A stretch of 50,582 nt of DNA from Bacteroidota bacterium. Its GTDB lineage: Bacteria > Bacteroidota > Bacteroidia > Bacteroidales > F082. How positions within the stretch are numbered: position 1 is the first letter of the stretch; each line of letters begins with the position of its first letter. The position numbers and the translations under genes were made by a program. A model generated the notes under the pieces. That model was not told the origin of the DNA. It was given only the letters and a program-made list of their open reading frames with translations, and searched no databases. Positions 1-8,795 of this stretch are shown one piece after another. The stretch lies in assembly GCA_002686705.1 (NCBI GenBank), contig NYYH01000041.1, positions 5,693-56,274 on the forward strand, given 5' to 3'.

Positions 1-953
1 GAAAACTCCACGGTAGAAAAATTAGTGATTCTGTTTTTTAAAAAAGTTCCTGTAGTAAAAAGTGTTTCCGGATTGCTAATATTTTCACTATGCTCAAGCT
101 TACCAAACCCTGTTACGGCTTTTTCAAATTCATTTTCAATACTGTCCATAGTAAGCTCAATATTATCAAACCAGAGAAGAGTAGAAGATGGAATATAATC
201 CAAAAAGTTAACTCTGTTCTCAATTAATTCTCGACTTTGAACATTTGGCAGCAATGTGATTCGATTTAATTGTTGCATCGACAACTGTGTAGAAGGATCG
301 AACGTTCTGATTGATTCAACTTCATCCCCAAAAAACTCTATTCGATATGGATGCTCGTTTGAAAATGAAAAAACATCAATAATACCACCTCTGATTGCAA
401 ACTGACCTGGTTCAGCTACGAAATCTACATGTTCAAAATCAAGTTCGAAAAGTAAATCACTTATAAAATCTAAGGATACATCTTCACCAACCTTGAGCTT
501 CATAAGATTTTTGGTGAGGTATCTTTTAGTTATTACCTTTTCTGCAAGTGCTTCAGGGTAGGTTACAATAATAGTTTTTTTATCCCCTGACATGGTTCGT
601 TTTAGCACCTCAGTTCTTGAAAGCTGGTAGGCACGGTCTACAGTTTCGGGTTCGTATGGGCGTTTGTATGATGTAGGATAGAAGAGTACCTTTTTTTGGT
701 TTATATCGGATTTTGATTCATCCAGCAAACTTTCAGCATCATTGTAAAAGTATGCAGACTGTTCCTTATCATGTAGTACAACGAGGTGTTGTTGTTTTCC
801 TTTTTGATCAAAGAGTGAAGTTACAGCTAGAGCAATAGATGATCCCACCATCCCTTTTGCAAGGATATGTAGTTTATTATCCTCAATAAACTTCCGAAGA
901 ATCGCTATTGAAGGACTCTGAGAAAATAGTTTTATTAACTGGGAAGGATTCAA
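1..953 (-). CDS. mfd: Transcription-repair coupling factor Mfd, N-terminal part (cut by window edge)
   Basis: Mfd is a cytosolic ATP-dependent translocase that removes RNA polymerase stalled at DNA lesions and recruits UvrA. The minus strand is open from the window edge to about position 1013. It translates to the UvrB-like N-terminal region of Mfd: a stretch reading LHILAKGMVGSSIALAV, then FYPTSYKRPYEPE, then FAIRGGIIDVFSF followed by HPYRIEFFGDEVESIRTFDP, which is characteristic of the UvrB/Mfd family. The helicase domains lie outside the window. There is no ATG near the 5' end. I chose the TTG at 953 (MNPSQLIKLFSQSP) because Bacteroidota Mfd proteins, as I remember them, begin about 13 residues before the SP/HP motif. 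Another TTG at 983 lies inside a TAGCTTTG promoter box and is less likely. The identity is firm; the start is not. Confidence 0.88.
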   Translation of the reverse strand, partial: MNPSQLIKLFSQSPSIAILRKFIEDNKLHILAKGMVGSSIALAVTSLFDQKGKQQHLVVLHDKEQSAYFYNDAESLLDESKSDINQKKVLFYPTSYKRPYEPETVDRAYQLSRTEVLKRTMSGDKKTIIVTYPEALAEKVITKRYLTKNLMKLKVGEDVSLDFISDLLFELDFEHVDFVAEPGQFAIRGGIIDVFSFSNEHPYRIEFFGDEVESIRTFDPSTQLSMQQLNRITLLPNVQSRELIENRVNFLDYIPSSTLLWFDNIELTMDSIENEFEKAVTGFGKLEHSENISNPETLFTTGTFLKNRITNFSTVEF

Positions 954-980
954 TTGATAGATTGTTGTTTTATTACCGGC

Positions 981-988
981 CAAAGCTA
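981..988 (-). promoter_or_regulatory. Candidate -7 promoter box of mfd
   Basis: On the minus strand this reads TAGCTTTG, an exact match to the Bacteroidota -7 consensus TAnnTTTG. It lies 28 bp upstream of the proposed TTG start at 953. No clear -33 TTG box is visible, so this is a motif match only. Confidence 0.4.
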
Positions 989-1039
989 AATAAAATATGA
1001 TCTCGTTCTGACTTCACTTTTATTTGACAATGGATTTTG

Positions 1040-1047
1040 TAAGTTTG
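1040..1047 (+). promoter_or_regulatory. Candidate -7 promoter box of the aspartokinase gene
   Basis: TAAGTTTG matches TAnnTTTG. A TTTG occurs at 1023-1026, but the 13-bp spacing is shorter than usual. It would give a 5' leader of roughly 90 nt that contains an 8-bp inverted repeat (GATAATCT at 1071-1078, AGATTATC at 1106-1113). It is divergent from the mfd promoter. Confidence 0.4.
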
Positions 1048-1143
1048 CATTCAATAAAAGAGAAGAGTTAGATAATCTTTGTAATAAAGTAGAATTTCTG
1101 CGTTTAGATTATCAGTAAATCAATCGTTAGAAAAACTTTAAAG

Positions 1144-2406
1144 TTGAAAAGAGTAATGAAATTTGGGGGAGCATTAATGGATAGTGCTTCCGGAATTGAG
1201 AGAGTTGTAAACCTTATTAAAGAAAATAGTGGTGAACCACTTGTGGTAGTAGTTTCAGCCCTTGGTAAAACTACTAATAAACTAGAAAAATTACACCAGC
1301 TGTCCGTTGAAGGAAATGATATAAACCTGGAATTCCGTGAGATTAAAGAGTATCATCTTGGTATTGCTCAGGATATCATGCCCCAATTACCTGACGAAAC
1401 AAGCAGTAGCCTTAATGTCCTTTTCAATGAACTTTGGGATGCTTTGAATACACATTATGTCGACAGGTATGAAGCATACGATAGCATAGTTTCTTTTGGG
1501 GAGGATCTGTCAAGTAGTCTTCTCTATCATTATTTAAGATATCACGATATAAAGGTTAAGTTAATTAGTGCTAAAAATCTGATAGTTACAGATAGTAATT
1601 TTACAGATGCTGCAATAGATTGGAATCATACGTCAAAAACTATAAATTCGAGGATTGTACCTGCGTTAGAAAATAATGAAATAGTTCTAACACAGGGATT
1701 TATAGGTGCTGACAAGACGGGTAAAACAACAACATTGGGTAGGGAAGGGTCGGACTTTACTGCTGCTATACTGGGCAATCTATTAGATGCAGATGAAGTA
1801 ACGATATGGAAAAATGTTCCGGGATTGATGAATTCCGATCCTGCAAGGTTTACCAATTCTGTTAAGCTCGACAGCTTGTCATATCACGAAGCAATCGAAC
1901 TTGCATATTATGGTGCTTCTGTTATTCACCCAAAGACTATTCAGCCATTAAAACAGAAAAATATTCCTCTATATGTGAGACCATATTATGATTCATCACT
2001 TGATGCTACATCTATAACAAATGATATAACCAAAGATGGCGAACTGCCAAGTATTATTATTAAAGATAATCAGGTATTATTATCTATCAATACTCTTAAT
2101 TTGTCGTTTATAGGAGAGGAAAACCTAAAGCATATTTTTGATGCTTTTAGTAAAAATAAGATTCATATCAACTTAATGCAAAATTCGGCGGTAAGCTTTT
2201 CGGTCTGTTTTAATGAAGACGTAGTTAAACTTGAGGCGTTACTTTTTGATTTGAAAAAGGAATTTCTTTTGAAATATAATACAGGTTTACAGCTGATTAC
2301 AATAAGGCATTATAATGATGACCTGGTTGATAAACTCACTAGAAATAAAAAAGTTTACCTGGTTCAAAAAAGCCGGATCACAGTTCAACTATTAGTAAAA
2401 ACCTAA
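1144..2406 (+). CDS. Monofunctional aspartokinase
   Basis: Phosphorylates L-aspartate with ATP, the first step toward lysine/diaminopimelate, threonine and methionine. The N-terminal amino-acid kinase domain shows KFGGALMDS (nucleotide-binding start), SFGEDLSSSLL near residue 120 and TQGFIGADKTGKTTTLGREG near residues 184-203, followed by SDFTAAILGN and a DEVTIWKNVPGLMNSDPA segment. The C-terminal ~120 residues look like ACT regulatory sequence (INLMQNSAVSFSVCF). At 420 aa it is a little shorter than the typical ~450. The opening motif lacks the usual Thr/Ser after the second Gly (GGAL instead of GGTS/GGAS), while the later catalytic motifs are intact. The start is TTG at 1144; an in-frame ATG four codons later (1156) begins MKFGG and is an equally reasonable start. 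It stands alone, converging on the next gene across a terminator. Which pathway end product controls it cannot be read from the sequence. Confidence 0.88.
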   Translation: MKRVMKFGGALMDSASGIERVVNLIKENSGEPLVVVVSALGKTTNKLEKLHQLSVEGNDINLEFREIKEYHLGIAQDIMPQLPDETSSSLNVLFNELWDALNTHYVDRYEAYDSIVSFGEDLSSSLLYHYLRYHDIKVKLISAKNLIVTDSNFTDAAIDWNHTSKTINSRIVPALENNEIVLTQGFIGADKTGKTTTLGREGSDFTAAILGNLLDADEVTIWKNVPGLMNSDPARFTNSVKLDSLSYHEAIELAYYGASVIHPKTIQPLKQKNIPLYVRPYYDSSLDATSITNDITKDGELPSIIIKDNQVLLSINTLNLSFIGEENLKHIFDAFSKNKIHINLMQNSAVSFSVCFNEDVVKLEALLFDLKKEFLLKYNTGLQLITIRHYNDDLVDKLTRNKKVYLVQKSRITVQLLVKT

Positions 2407-2425
2407 ATTTTATTACTTGTAACAA

Positions 2426-2461
2426 AAAAAGCCGGATGGAAAATATTCCACCCGGCTTTTT
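2426..2461. terminator. Bidirectional intrinsic terminator between aspartokinase and protease genes
   Basis: AAAAAGCCGG (2426-2435) pairs with CCGGCTTTTT (2452-2461). The inner TGGAA/TTCCA arms extend the hairpin past a single A/C mismatch. The A-run on one side and T-run on the other make it usable in both directions, which fits its place between convergent genes. Confidence 0.85.
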
Positions 2462-2478
2462 AGTTACGGAATCATGCT

Positions 2479-5214
2479 TTAGCGCATAAAAAGTTTTTTA
2501 GTTATTAAGTTGCCACTTTTGTTTAATGACACTATGTAAAGACCGGATTGACTATTATTTGAAATCGGAACATTTGTTTTTCCTAATAAACGTCCCTGGT
2601 ATATTTTCTGTCCAAGCATATTAGTGATCATGATATCAGCACCATTCCAAACATCAGATGCTTCGATGGTAACATTACCAGAATAGCCATATATTTTCAC
2701 CTGGTCATTCTCGAGATCGTTCCCAACATCAACAGTACCCCAATCAGTAATTTTAACATCATCTAAAAAGCTACCATAGCCTTGAGTACTATTCATATGG
2801 AATCCTAAGAAAATGTTTCCGCTCTCATCAGGAACAAACAATGCCAATGCTTCAACCCAATCAGAAGAAAAGTCATTATCAGCATATACAACATTTGTAA
2901 GATCTTCAACAAATGGAGTATTTCCCCAATACAATGTCATCGATTCGCTGTTTCCTCCAATCAAAGGTCTGTAAAAATAGCTGATCCTGTATTCGTTACC
3001 TACCGCAACACTAAAAGGGGGCGAAATAAACCAATTATCATAATCAATCTGTACAAATTCGGTCGGATCGTAGCAGGCCATCGATTTACTTCCTGAATGG
3101 CTTATTAGATTTGAGCTAAACCATGTAGCAGGAGAAAAATCTGTAGATTGCCAGAACTCTGGTAGATTTGGAACAGATACATTCTCAACATCAACAAGAT
3201 AAGGATATTGGTCAATAGCGTCCATAGTTGTAAATGACCAAATTTGGCTACATGCATCATTTACTCCAACGTTGTTACGTGGAGCGATCTGAACGTAGTA
3301 AGTGGTATTAGTCTCAAGTAATGTTCTAAACTCGTTCGTCATAAGATTATCCCCATTAAAAATGTTTGTAGGTGTTGTTGATCCACCACCATCTGTGCCA
3401 AAATAGACATCATAACTGCTCGCATATAGAGCGGGTCTCCAGGATACCAGTTGATTAATAAATGCATCTGTGCCACCATCTTGAGGGGTTTCCAGAATAT
3501 CCGAACATTCTGGTAATATTGTGTATTCCTCAATTCCACTAATTATTATGGAAAATACCTGACCTCCACCACTTAATGTTCCAGCATGGTCTACTGTTAT
3601 TGTATAGGTACCAGGCTCAACATCTTGCAAATAAATCATTTCGATATTATCTACATGGTTCTTCATCAGTGTAGTTGCCGCTGCTGAAGGGTCATCACGA
3701 TCAAGACTGTATGGATAATGAGTGGTATTGTCTGGATCATCAATTTCTATATCAAGGTCATTAACCAGCATTGGTGTGGAAGGATTCAACGATGGTGATG
3801 TAGGTGATCCAGGAACATCTGTCCAACAAATCGTCACTCTCAAATCTACACCTGCCGGAACATTAATATCTCTTGTGTAAGTATCTCCGTTACCTAAAGT
3901 TATTTCGTCAATCACGTTTTGTCCAACATCCTCAGAAATAATAAGACCTGCTCTTTCGGCATTCATCAAGCCCCAACCAAAAATATAATCAGGTCCTTCA
4001 TAATCTCCAGCTTCATCAGCTGAGTGCAAAACTAACCCTTTTAGAGTTGATGCTCTCATCACTTCATCATTATGTGTCGATTGATAATGGTATTGTAGTA
4101 AGGCCATTGATCCTGAAACATTTGGTGATGACATTGAAGTGCCTTGCAAAGTTTGATAAGCGGTATTATTTCCATCTGATGTTGAAAATACATCTACACC
4201 CTTACCTACAATATCCGGCTTTATTCTTCCATCATCAGCAGGTCCCCAGCAGCTAAAGTTACTCATACTTACGCTTCCAGGTCCTGAATAATCTAATACT
4301 TCAGTAACGGCTCCTACAGTCATAAGGTTTTTTGCAATACCTCTTGGTGAAATACAGTCGTAACCGTCATCACCGCCATCTACCTCAGGTTCCCCGTTAC
4401 CGGCATTGCCCGGTCCTTCTCCTCTGTCGTTACCTGCGGATTTAACAATTAAGTAATATGGTGCATTATATGCTATCTGATCCCATTGTCTAGATCCTGA
4501 ATCGTAAAAACCAAATCTATAATCTTCGTCTGGAGAAATGCTAGGTACTCCTTTCCATGACCAATTTCCGTTAGCATAATCCCATCCACGAGCATAGCCA
4601 TAAGAGTGATTTGAAATTTCGAGGCCACTAGCCGCAGCAGCACTCATTTCAGATTCATCTTGCGACCATTGCCATGATTTTAGATTGCCAGCATATAACA
4701 TTCCCTTGGCATTGTTAGAAACTCCACCAGCAACCATAGTGCCGGCAACGTGTGTCGCATGATAATGAGTTGCATGAGCTCCATCTTGAACTATAACTCG
4801 TGATGGTCCCTGGTCTGTAAATTCCTGATGGGTGGTTCGTACATTTCCTGCATCCCATACACCAACTTGATTATATCCTGAGCCAGTTAATTCTAATCCA
4901 CTGCTTCCTCCTACCCAAAGTTCATCTGCACGTGTTGTGGCAGCAGCTCCTAAGTTATCAGTTCTATAATATTCTGGTCTTCCATCAATTACATCTACCA
5001 TTTGATAATATACACCCTCATCAGATTCGAAACTTATCGGAACATTGTGAGTAAGTGAATATTCTACAACTCTTGCTGACTTTTCTTGCCATATTTTTTC
5101 AAACTCAACAGACATTCTGTTAAGTTCAACAACATTAGTAGTTGATTGAGCTAATATCTGTCCTGTAAATAAAAGAACAGTGAGCAAGAATAAATAATTG
5201 TTAATTTTTTTCAT
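2479..5214 (-). CDS. Secreted subtilisin-like (S8) serine peptidase with T9SS sorting tail
   Basis: A 911-residue protein predicted to be exported by Sec and then across the outer membrane by the type IX system. Residues 1-22 form a signal peptide ending ILAQ. The S8 catalytic domain spans about residues 85-425. The triad appears as D121 (VGVWDAGNVRTTHQEF), H152 (HATHVAGT) and S360 (GTSMSSPNVSG), with oxyanion Asn262 in SAGNDRGEG. A beta-rich region resembling a proprotein-convertase P-like domain follows (roughly 435-565), then a fibronectin-III-like segment, a carbohydrate-binding/MAM-like jelly-roll region and a C-terminal T9SS type A sorting domain ending SGLYIVSLNKSGNLITKKLF. The first His motif is HATH rather than HGTH. 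The likely role is extracellular protein degradation; the substrate is unknown. It is a single-gene unit preceded by a TATATTTG box and followed by the shared terminator. Confidence 0.9.
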   Translation of the reverse strand: MKKINNYLFLLTVLLFTGQILAQSTTNVVELNRMSVEFEKIWQEKSARVVEYSLTHNVPISFESDEGVYYQMVDVIDGRPEYYRTDNLGAAATTRADELWVGGSSGLELTGSGYNQVGVWDAGNVRTTHQEFTDQGPSRVIVQDGAHATHYHATHVAGTMVAGGVSNNAKGMLYAGNLKSWQWSQDESEMSAAAASGLEISNHSYGYARGWDYANGNWSWKGVPSISPDEDYRFGFYDSGSRQWDQIAYNAPYYLIVKSAGNDRGEGPGNAGNGEPEVDGGDDGYDCISPRGIAKNLMTVGAVTEVLDYSGPGSVSMSNFSCWGPADDGRIKPDIVGKGVDVFSTSDGNNTAYQTLQGTSMSSPNVSGSMALLQYHYQSTHNDEVMRASTLKGLVLHSADEAGDYEGPDYIFGWGLMNAERAGLIISEDVGQNVIDEITLGNGDTYTRDINVPAGVDLRVTICWTDVPGSPTSPSLNPSTPMLVNDLDIEIDDPDNTTHYPYSLDRDDPSAAATTLMKNHVDNIEMIYLQDVEPGTYTITVDHAGTLSGGGQVFSIIISGIEEYTILPECSDILETPQDGGTDAFINQLVSWRPALYASSYDVYFGTDGGGSTTPTNIFNGDNLMTNEFRTLLETNTTYYVQIAPRNNVGVNDACSQIWSFTTMDAIDQYPYLVDVENVSVPNLPEFWQSTDFSPATWFSSNLISHSGSKSMACYDPTEFVQIDYDNWFISPPFSVAVGNEYRISYFYRPLIGGNSESMTLYWGNTPFVEDLTNVVYADNDFSSDWVEALALFVPDESGNIFLGFHMNSTQGYGSFLDDVKITDWGTVDVGNDLENDQVKIYGYSGNVTIEASDVWNGADIMITNMLGQKIYQGRLLGKTNVPISNNSQSGLYIVSLNKSGNLITKKLFMR

Positions 5215-5263
5215 TTTTCCTAAAGTTTTTATTTAGTAGATTGGTTTTGACGCTAATTGGTTG

Positions 5264-5271
5264 CAAATATA
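5264..5271 (-). promoter_or_regulatory. Candidate -7 promoter box of the S8 protease gene
   Basis: The minus strand reads TATATTTG, an exact TAnnTTTG match 49 bp upstream of the ATG at 5214. No convincing -33 element is visible. Confidence 0.5.
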
Positions 5272-5296
5272 ACATCCTTTTAATAATTAACTATTT

Positions 5297-5331
5297 TAAG
5301 CAATGTTAATTATTCCTAAAAGCATTGCTTA
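5297..5331. promoter_or_regulatory. Inverted repeat (candidate operator) in the phosphofructokinase promoter
   Basis: TAAGCAATG (5297-5305) and CATTGCTTA (5323-5331) are perfect 9-bp inverted repeats with a 17-bp spacer. The right arm runs into the -7 box (5330-5337), and the left arm covers the region where a -33 element would lie. This is the geometry of a dimeric regulator site; the regulator is unknown. Confidence 0.5.
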
Positions 5332-5337
5332 TCTTTG
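5330..5337 (+). promoter_or_regulatory. Candidate -7 promoter box of the phosphofructokinase gene
   Basis: TATCTTTG, an exact TAnnTTTG match, 28 bp upstream of the ATG at 5366. Confidence 0.6.
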
Positions 5338-5365
5338 CAGCCTTAATGGTTAAATAATTTGAACA

Positions 5366-6583
5366 ATGAAAGAGTCAATAGCGATATTATGTGGTGGAGG
5401 TCCTGCCCCCGGAATCAACTCTGTAATCAGTTCCGTAGCACAGGTATTTTTAAAATCCGGATATAGAGTAATTGGTATTCATGATGGGTATAAAGGGCTA
5501 TTTGTAGAAAATCCCAGCATAGAGGAAATAGACTTTAGTTTTGCGGATGATAACTATAAACAGGGTGGATCAGCCCTTAGAATGAGTAGACATAAACCTA
5601 AGAATAGTGAATTTTCAACCAAATTTTTTAAAGATAACAATGTAAAACTTCTTGTAACAATTGGAGGTGATGATACTGCATCAACAGCTAACAGGATATC
5701 AAAATATTTACTTGAACACAATGTAAGTATTCAAAACATTCATGTTCCAAAAACGATAGATAATGATCTACCTTTACCAGATGGTATCCCTACATTTGGC
5801 TATCATTCTGCAAAGCAGGAAGGTGTTCGAATTTCACAAACTATTTATGAAGATGCTCGTACAAGTGGTAATTGGTTTGTTATAGTTGCAATGGGGAGAG
5901 AAGCGGGCCATTTAGCTTTTGGAATTGGAGCTGCTTGTCATTTTCCAATGATAATAATCCCTGAGATGTTCGATACCGTTGAGGTTACTTTCGAACGAAT
6001 TGTTAATCTTGTTATTTCTTCAATTCTTAAGCGAAAAATTGAAGGTATTAGGTATGGTGCTGCAATTATAAGTGAAGGGGTTTTTCATTTTATGAGCGAT
6101 GGTGAAATTGAAAATTCGGGTATTGATTTTTCGTATGATGATCACGGTCATCCAGAGCTAGGTAATGTTAGCAAGGCACATATATTTAATGGTTTACTTC
6201 AAAACAAATTAAAAGAACTTGGCCTTGATGTTAAGAGCAGACCGGTTGAGCTTGGGTATGAGCTAAGGTGTGTTCAACCTACTGCTTACGATTTGATGTA
6301 TTGCACAATGCTTGGTTATGGAGTGAAGAAACTTTATGATGAAGGAAAAACTGGTTGCATGGTAACCGCAGATACTGTAGGTAAAATTGCGCCTCTCTAT
6401 CTGGATGATGTGACAGATAAATCAGGCAAGGTTCAACCCCGTCTCGTTGATATTAAGGGAGATAAATCGCAATTGGTATTTAATCAGGGCTTACAGTTTA
6501 TTGGAGAAGGAGATTATAAGAAAGCCAAGAAATTTGTAAAAGATCCTGAAGAATTTGATTTTAGAAAGATACTAGGCTGGTAA
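5366..6583 (+). CDS. 6-phosphofructokinase, pyrophosphate-dependent type by its active-site residues
   Basis: Phosphorylates fructose 6-phosphate to fructose 1,6-bisphosphate in glycolysis. At 405 aa it has the PFK fold motifs CGGGPAPGINSVI (residues 9-21), TIGGDDTAS (98-106), VPKTIDNDLPLPDG (127-140) and MGREAGHLAFG. In this superfamily GGDG with PGTID marks ATP users, while GGDD with PKTID marks PPi users. Here Asp103 and Lys129 are both of the PPi type, so reversible PPi:fructose-6-phosphate 1-phosphotransferase activity is expected. The donor call is inference from two residues. The gene stands alone on the plus strand with its own promoter, which carries a 9-bp inverted repeat suggesting regulation. 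It converges on the DUF2141 gene with 44 bp between and no obvious terminator. Confidence 0.9.
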   Translation: MKESIAILCGGGPAPGINSVISSVAQVFLKSGYRVIGIHDGYKGLFVENPSIEEIDFSFADDNYKQGGSALRMSRHKPKNSEFSTKFFKDNNVKLLVTIGGDDTASTANRISKYLLEHNVSIQNIHVPKTIDNDLPLPDGIPTFGYHSAKQEGVRISQTIYEDARTSGNWFVIVAMGREAGHLAFGIGAACHFPMIIIPEMFDTVEVTFERIVNLVISSILKRKIEGIRYGAAIISEGVFHFMSDGEIENSGIDFSYDDHGHPELGNVSKAHIFNGLLQNKLKELGLDVKSRPVELGYELRCVQPTAYDLMYCTMLGYGVKKLYDEGKTGCMVTADTVGKIAPLYLDDVTDKSGKVQPRLVDIKGDKSQLVFNQGLQFIGEGDYKKAKKFVKDPEEFDFRKILGW

Positions 6584-6627
6584 AATTGTAAGGATAGTTT
6601 CCTAATTATAATTTACTATATATTTTG

Positions 6628-7068
6628 TTATTGCTTTTTCATTAATGTAAGTGGAATTAATATCAAAGTATCTCTGCTAACTTGAAATTGTGCATTTTTA
6701 AATTTTGGCCGACCCAATATTCTGTTAGTAGCATAATTAGAGATTCCGACAGGTTCCTGAGGAATATTAAGCCCAACTTTATCCAATTTGCTATTATTAT
6801 TTAAATCCTGAAAAACAGCAACTGCATAATCCCCTGATTTAACATCCTTAAATTTAACATCAATAGTTTCCGTTTTTGAAACAATTTTCAAGGAATCAAA
6901 TGTACCTAATTTCTGGTCGAAGTTATTCTCATTATCATACAATGCAATAAATATCTTACTGCCATTTAATTCAATATTTGAAACCCTAACAGTTATGGTT
7001 GAAAGGTTTTGACCACAGATAGTCAAGCCAAACAAAATCATTAGAGTTAATAAATATATATTTTTCAT
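6628..7068 (-). CDS. DUF2141 domain secreted protein
   Basis: A 146-residue exported protein with a signal peptide (residues 1-20, ending TICGQ). The rest matches the DUF2141 pattern: IFIALYDNENNF, then KFKDVKSGDYAVAVFQDLNNNSKLD, then a C-terminal GISNYATNRILGRPKF segment. The family is small, beta-rich and periplasmic, with no established biochemical role; proteins like it often sit beside lipid, pigment or surface genes in Bacteroidota. It lies 20 bp downstream of the C45 hydrolase and is probably the last gene of the operon starting at 15433. The DNxNN-like loop could bind a metal, but this is speculation. Confidence 0.8.
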   Translation of the reverse strand: MKNIYLLTLMILFGLTICGQNLSTITVRVSNIELNGSKIFIALYDNENNFDQKLGTFDSLKIVSKTETIDVKFKDVKSGDYAVAVFQDLNNNSKLDKVGLNIPQEPVGISNYATNRILGRPKFKNAQFQVSRDTLILIPLTLMKKQ

Positions 7069-7088
7069 TCTTTTTTGGTAGATCTCAA

Positions 7089-8795
7089 TTATATCTCATT
7101 TTCAATATCAGTGACTTTTGCTTTAACTTCTTTTTTCACAGAAATATTCTCAAATTCCTTTGTCAAAGCTTTTTTGTAGTACATCAGAGCTTTTTGATTA
7201 TTGTTGTGGGTGGAGTAATAATCACCAGCAAGAATCCATCCCTGATAATATTCTGGATTACTACTAATAAATTTTTCTATGATTTCTTCTTCATTTTTTA
7301 ACTGTTTTTTTTCTCTAATATGATTCTTGATTTTCTTACGTAATTTCCTAAATTCATCGAACTTTTGGTAATCACTAGAAGTTAAAAAAGGAGAAGATGG
7401 AATGTTTAAAACCGAATCGTAAAGTATTGTGTTTGTTTGGATATAGGGTGCTTCATTCAACACTTGTTTGAGATTATACGAAAGATAATCCCCTAACTGA
7501 AATGGAAAAGTAGAAACCCAAGCATTTAGCTTTTCAGGAAGAAAAATAATACTGTGGTGAGATATCATTTGGGCCATAGTTTTTTCGTTTCCAGTTCCAA
7601 TGTTCTCATCATCTAACCCTTTGTAGTCCCGAAGGATTTCTGCTACATCTTCATAATATAATTTTGGCTTTTCATTTATCAATTGTTCACATCGTAACTT
7701 TCTATATTCTGAAACAGATTCATCATTCTGACTTTGATCATTAAACTCTTTTCTAAAAACATCACTTTGAAAATGATTAGAGCAAACGAGGTTGTTTGTG
7801 TTTGTTGTATAAACGGCCTGAGTTGCAGGAGATTTTTCAATTATAACTACATTCTTGTCAACTGAGGAACCCACCATAATAGATTCAGAAACAAATATTT
7901 GACGCTTGCTTGCAATATCAATTGCTTCATCAATATTACCGGCGTATTGTAGTATTTCACGAGTCAACAGAGAAATGGGCATAGCTGCTTTTTTGGGAAT
8001 ATCAGAGTTGGCAGCATTAATAGTCACTGTTAGTCCATTCTCATTCATTCCTGATACAACTCCGATCATACTTGCCCAGGTTACATACATGAATTTATAA
8101 CCTTTTTCAGGGTTTATAAACGCCACAATCTTATTTCCTGCAAATGTCTCATTGATGTAAAAATCAAAATTTCGACCAATGATCATGCTACTATCTTCTG
8201 TATTAAGATTAGAGGCAAAAGAAGTACATCCTACCAATGCCAAACTTTGGAGCGCATGTCCTATATCGTGTGCGCCATGATAATTTAACATGCGTTCATA
8301 GTTATTCCCAATGAAATCATAATCGTCAGAGGCACTGAAGGATACACCGTAAATCTCCGCCAGGTATTCTTCAGGAATGTAGCTATCAATATCTCTGTTA
8401 AACCACGAGATAAAATATTTCAAAAACCTTAGATAAGCTTTTGATGGGATCAAAGTATTGATCTGTTCTACAAAAGCATCTTCCTGAATTTTAATGAGTT
8501 CTTTTGTGAGTTTGCCGTTTATAACACCAATCTCGAACGGACTACCTTCAAGATACATTTCCCAAAGACCAAATTTATTTTTTCTGAGCCAGCTGTTATT
8601 AATCTTATAAAAGTCAGGAGATGGGTTTTCACGAACAACCTCCAATATGGACATATCTTTAATTTCCGGAGGAGATATTTTTGTTGCGATATTGAAATAA
8701 ACAAATAGGGCAATAAGAATTACTACAATAACCAGAATCGTATTACCAAATCTTCGCATTCCTCTCCCTTTGCGTTTTTTATTACTCACTTTCAT
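7089..8795 (-). CDS. Membrane-anchored C45-family (acyltransferase/hydrolase-like) Ntn-hydrolase
   Basis: A 568-residue protein resembling the C45 autoproteolytic acyltransferase/hydrolase family (isopenicillin-N acyltransferase and phospholipase-B-like enzymes). Residues 19-36 form a single N-terminal membrane segment after a basic stretch, so the enzyme is probably anchored in the inner membrane and faces the periplasm. The family's Gly-Cys cleavage and nucleophile site is seen as VGC at 188-190 (VGCTSFASN), followed by IIGRNFDFYI, MIGVVSGMNENGLTVTINAAN and the later substrate-fold segments. The final ~70 residues (YYQGWILAGDYYSTHNNNQ, KALMYYKKAL) look like a TPR-type helical hairpin. The start overlaps the end of the upstream FAD oxidoreductase by 14 bp, showing translational coupling. 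The substrate is unknown. From context it may hydrolyse or transfer an acyl group on the lipid or pigment made by the neighbouring genes; that part is inference. Confidence 0.8.
   Translation of the reverse strand: MKVSNKKRKGRGMRRFGNTILVIVVILIALFVYFNIATKISPPEIKDMSILEVVRENPSPDFYKINNSWLRKNKFGLWEMYLEGSPFEIGVINGKLTKELIKIQEDAFVEQINTLIPSKAYLRFLKYFISWFNRDIDSYIPEEYLAEIYGVSFSASDDYDFIGNNYERMLNYHGAHDIGHALQSLALVGCTSFASNLNTEDSSMIIGRNFDFYINETFAGNKIVAFINPEKGYKFMYVTWASMIGVVSGMNENGLTVTINAANSDIPKKAAMPISLLTREILQYAGNIDEAIDIASKRQIFVSESIMVGSSVDKNVVIIEKSPATQAVYTTNTNNLVCSNHFQSDVFRKEFNDQSQNDESVSEYRKLRCEQLINEKPKLYYEDVAEILRDYKGLDDENIGTGNEKTMAQMISHHSIIFLPEKLNAWVSTFPFQLGDYLSYNLKQVLNEAPYIQTNTILYDSVLNIPSSPFLTSSDYQKFDEFRKLRKKIKNHIREKKQLKNEEEIIEKFISSNPEYYQGWILAGDYYSTHNNNQKALMYYKKALTKEFENISVKKEVKAKVTDIENEI

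Noticed and set aside
6584..6627. Terminator between phosphofructokinase and DUF2141 genes
   Set aside because: Only a 4-bp AGGA/TCCT pairing is visible, too weak to call.
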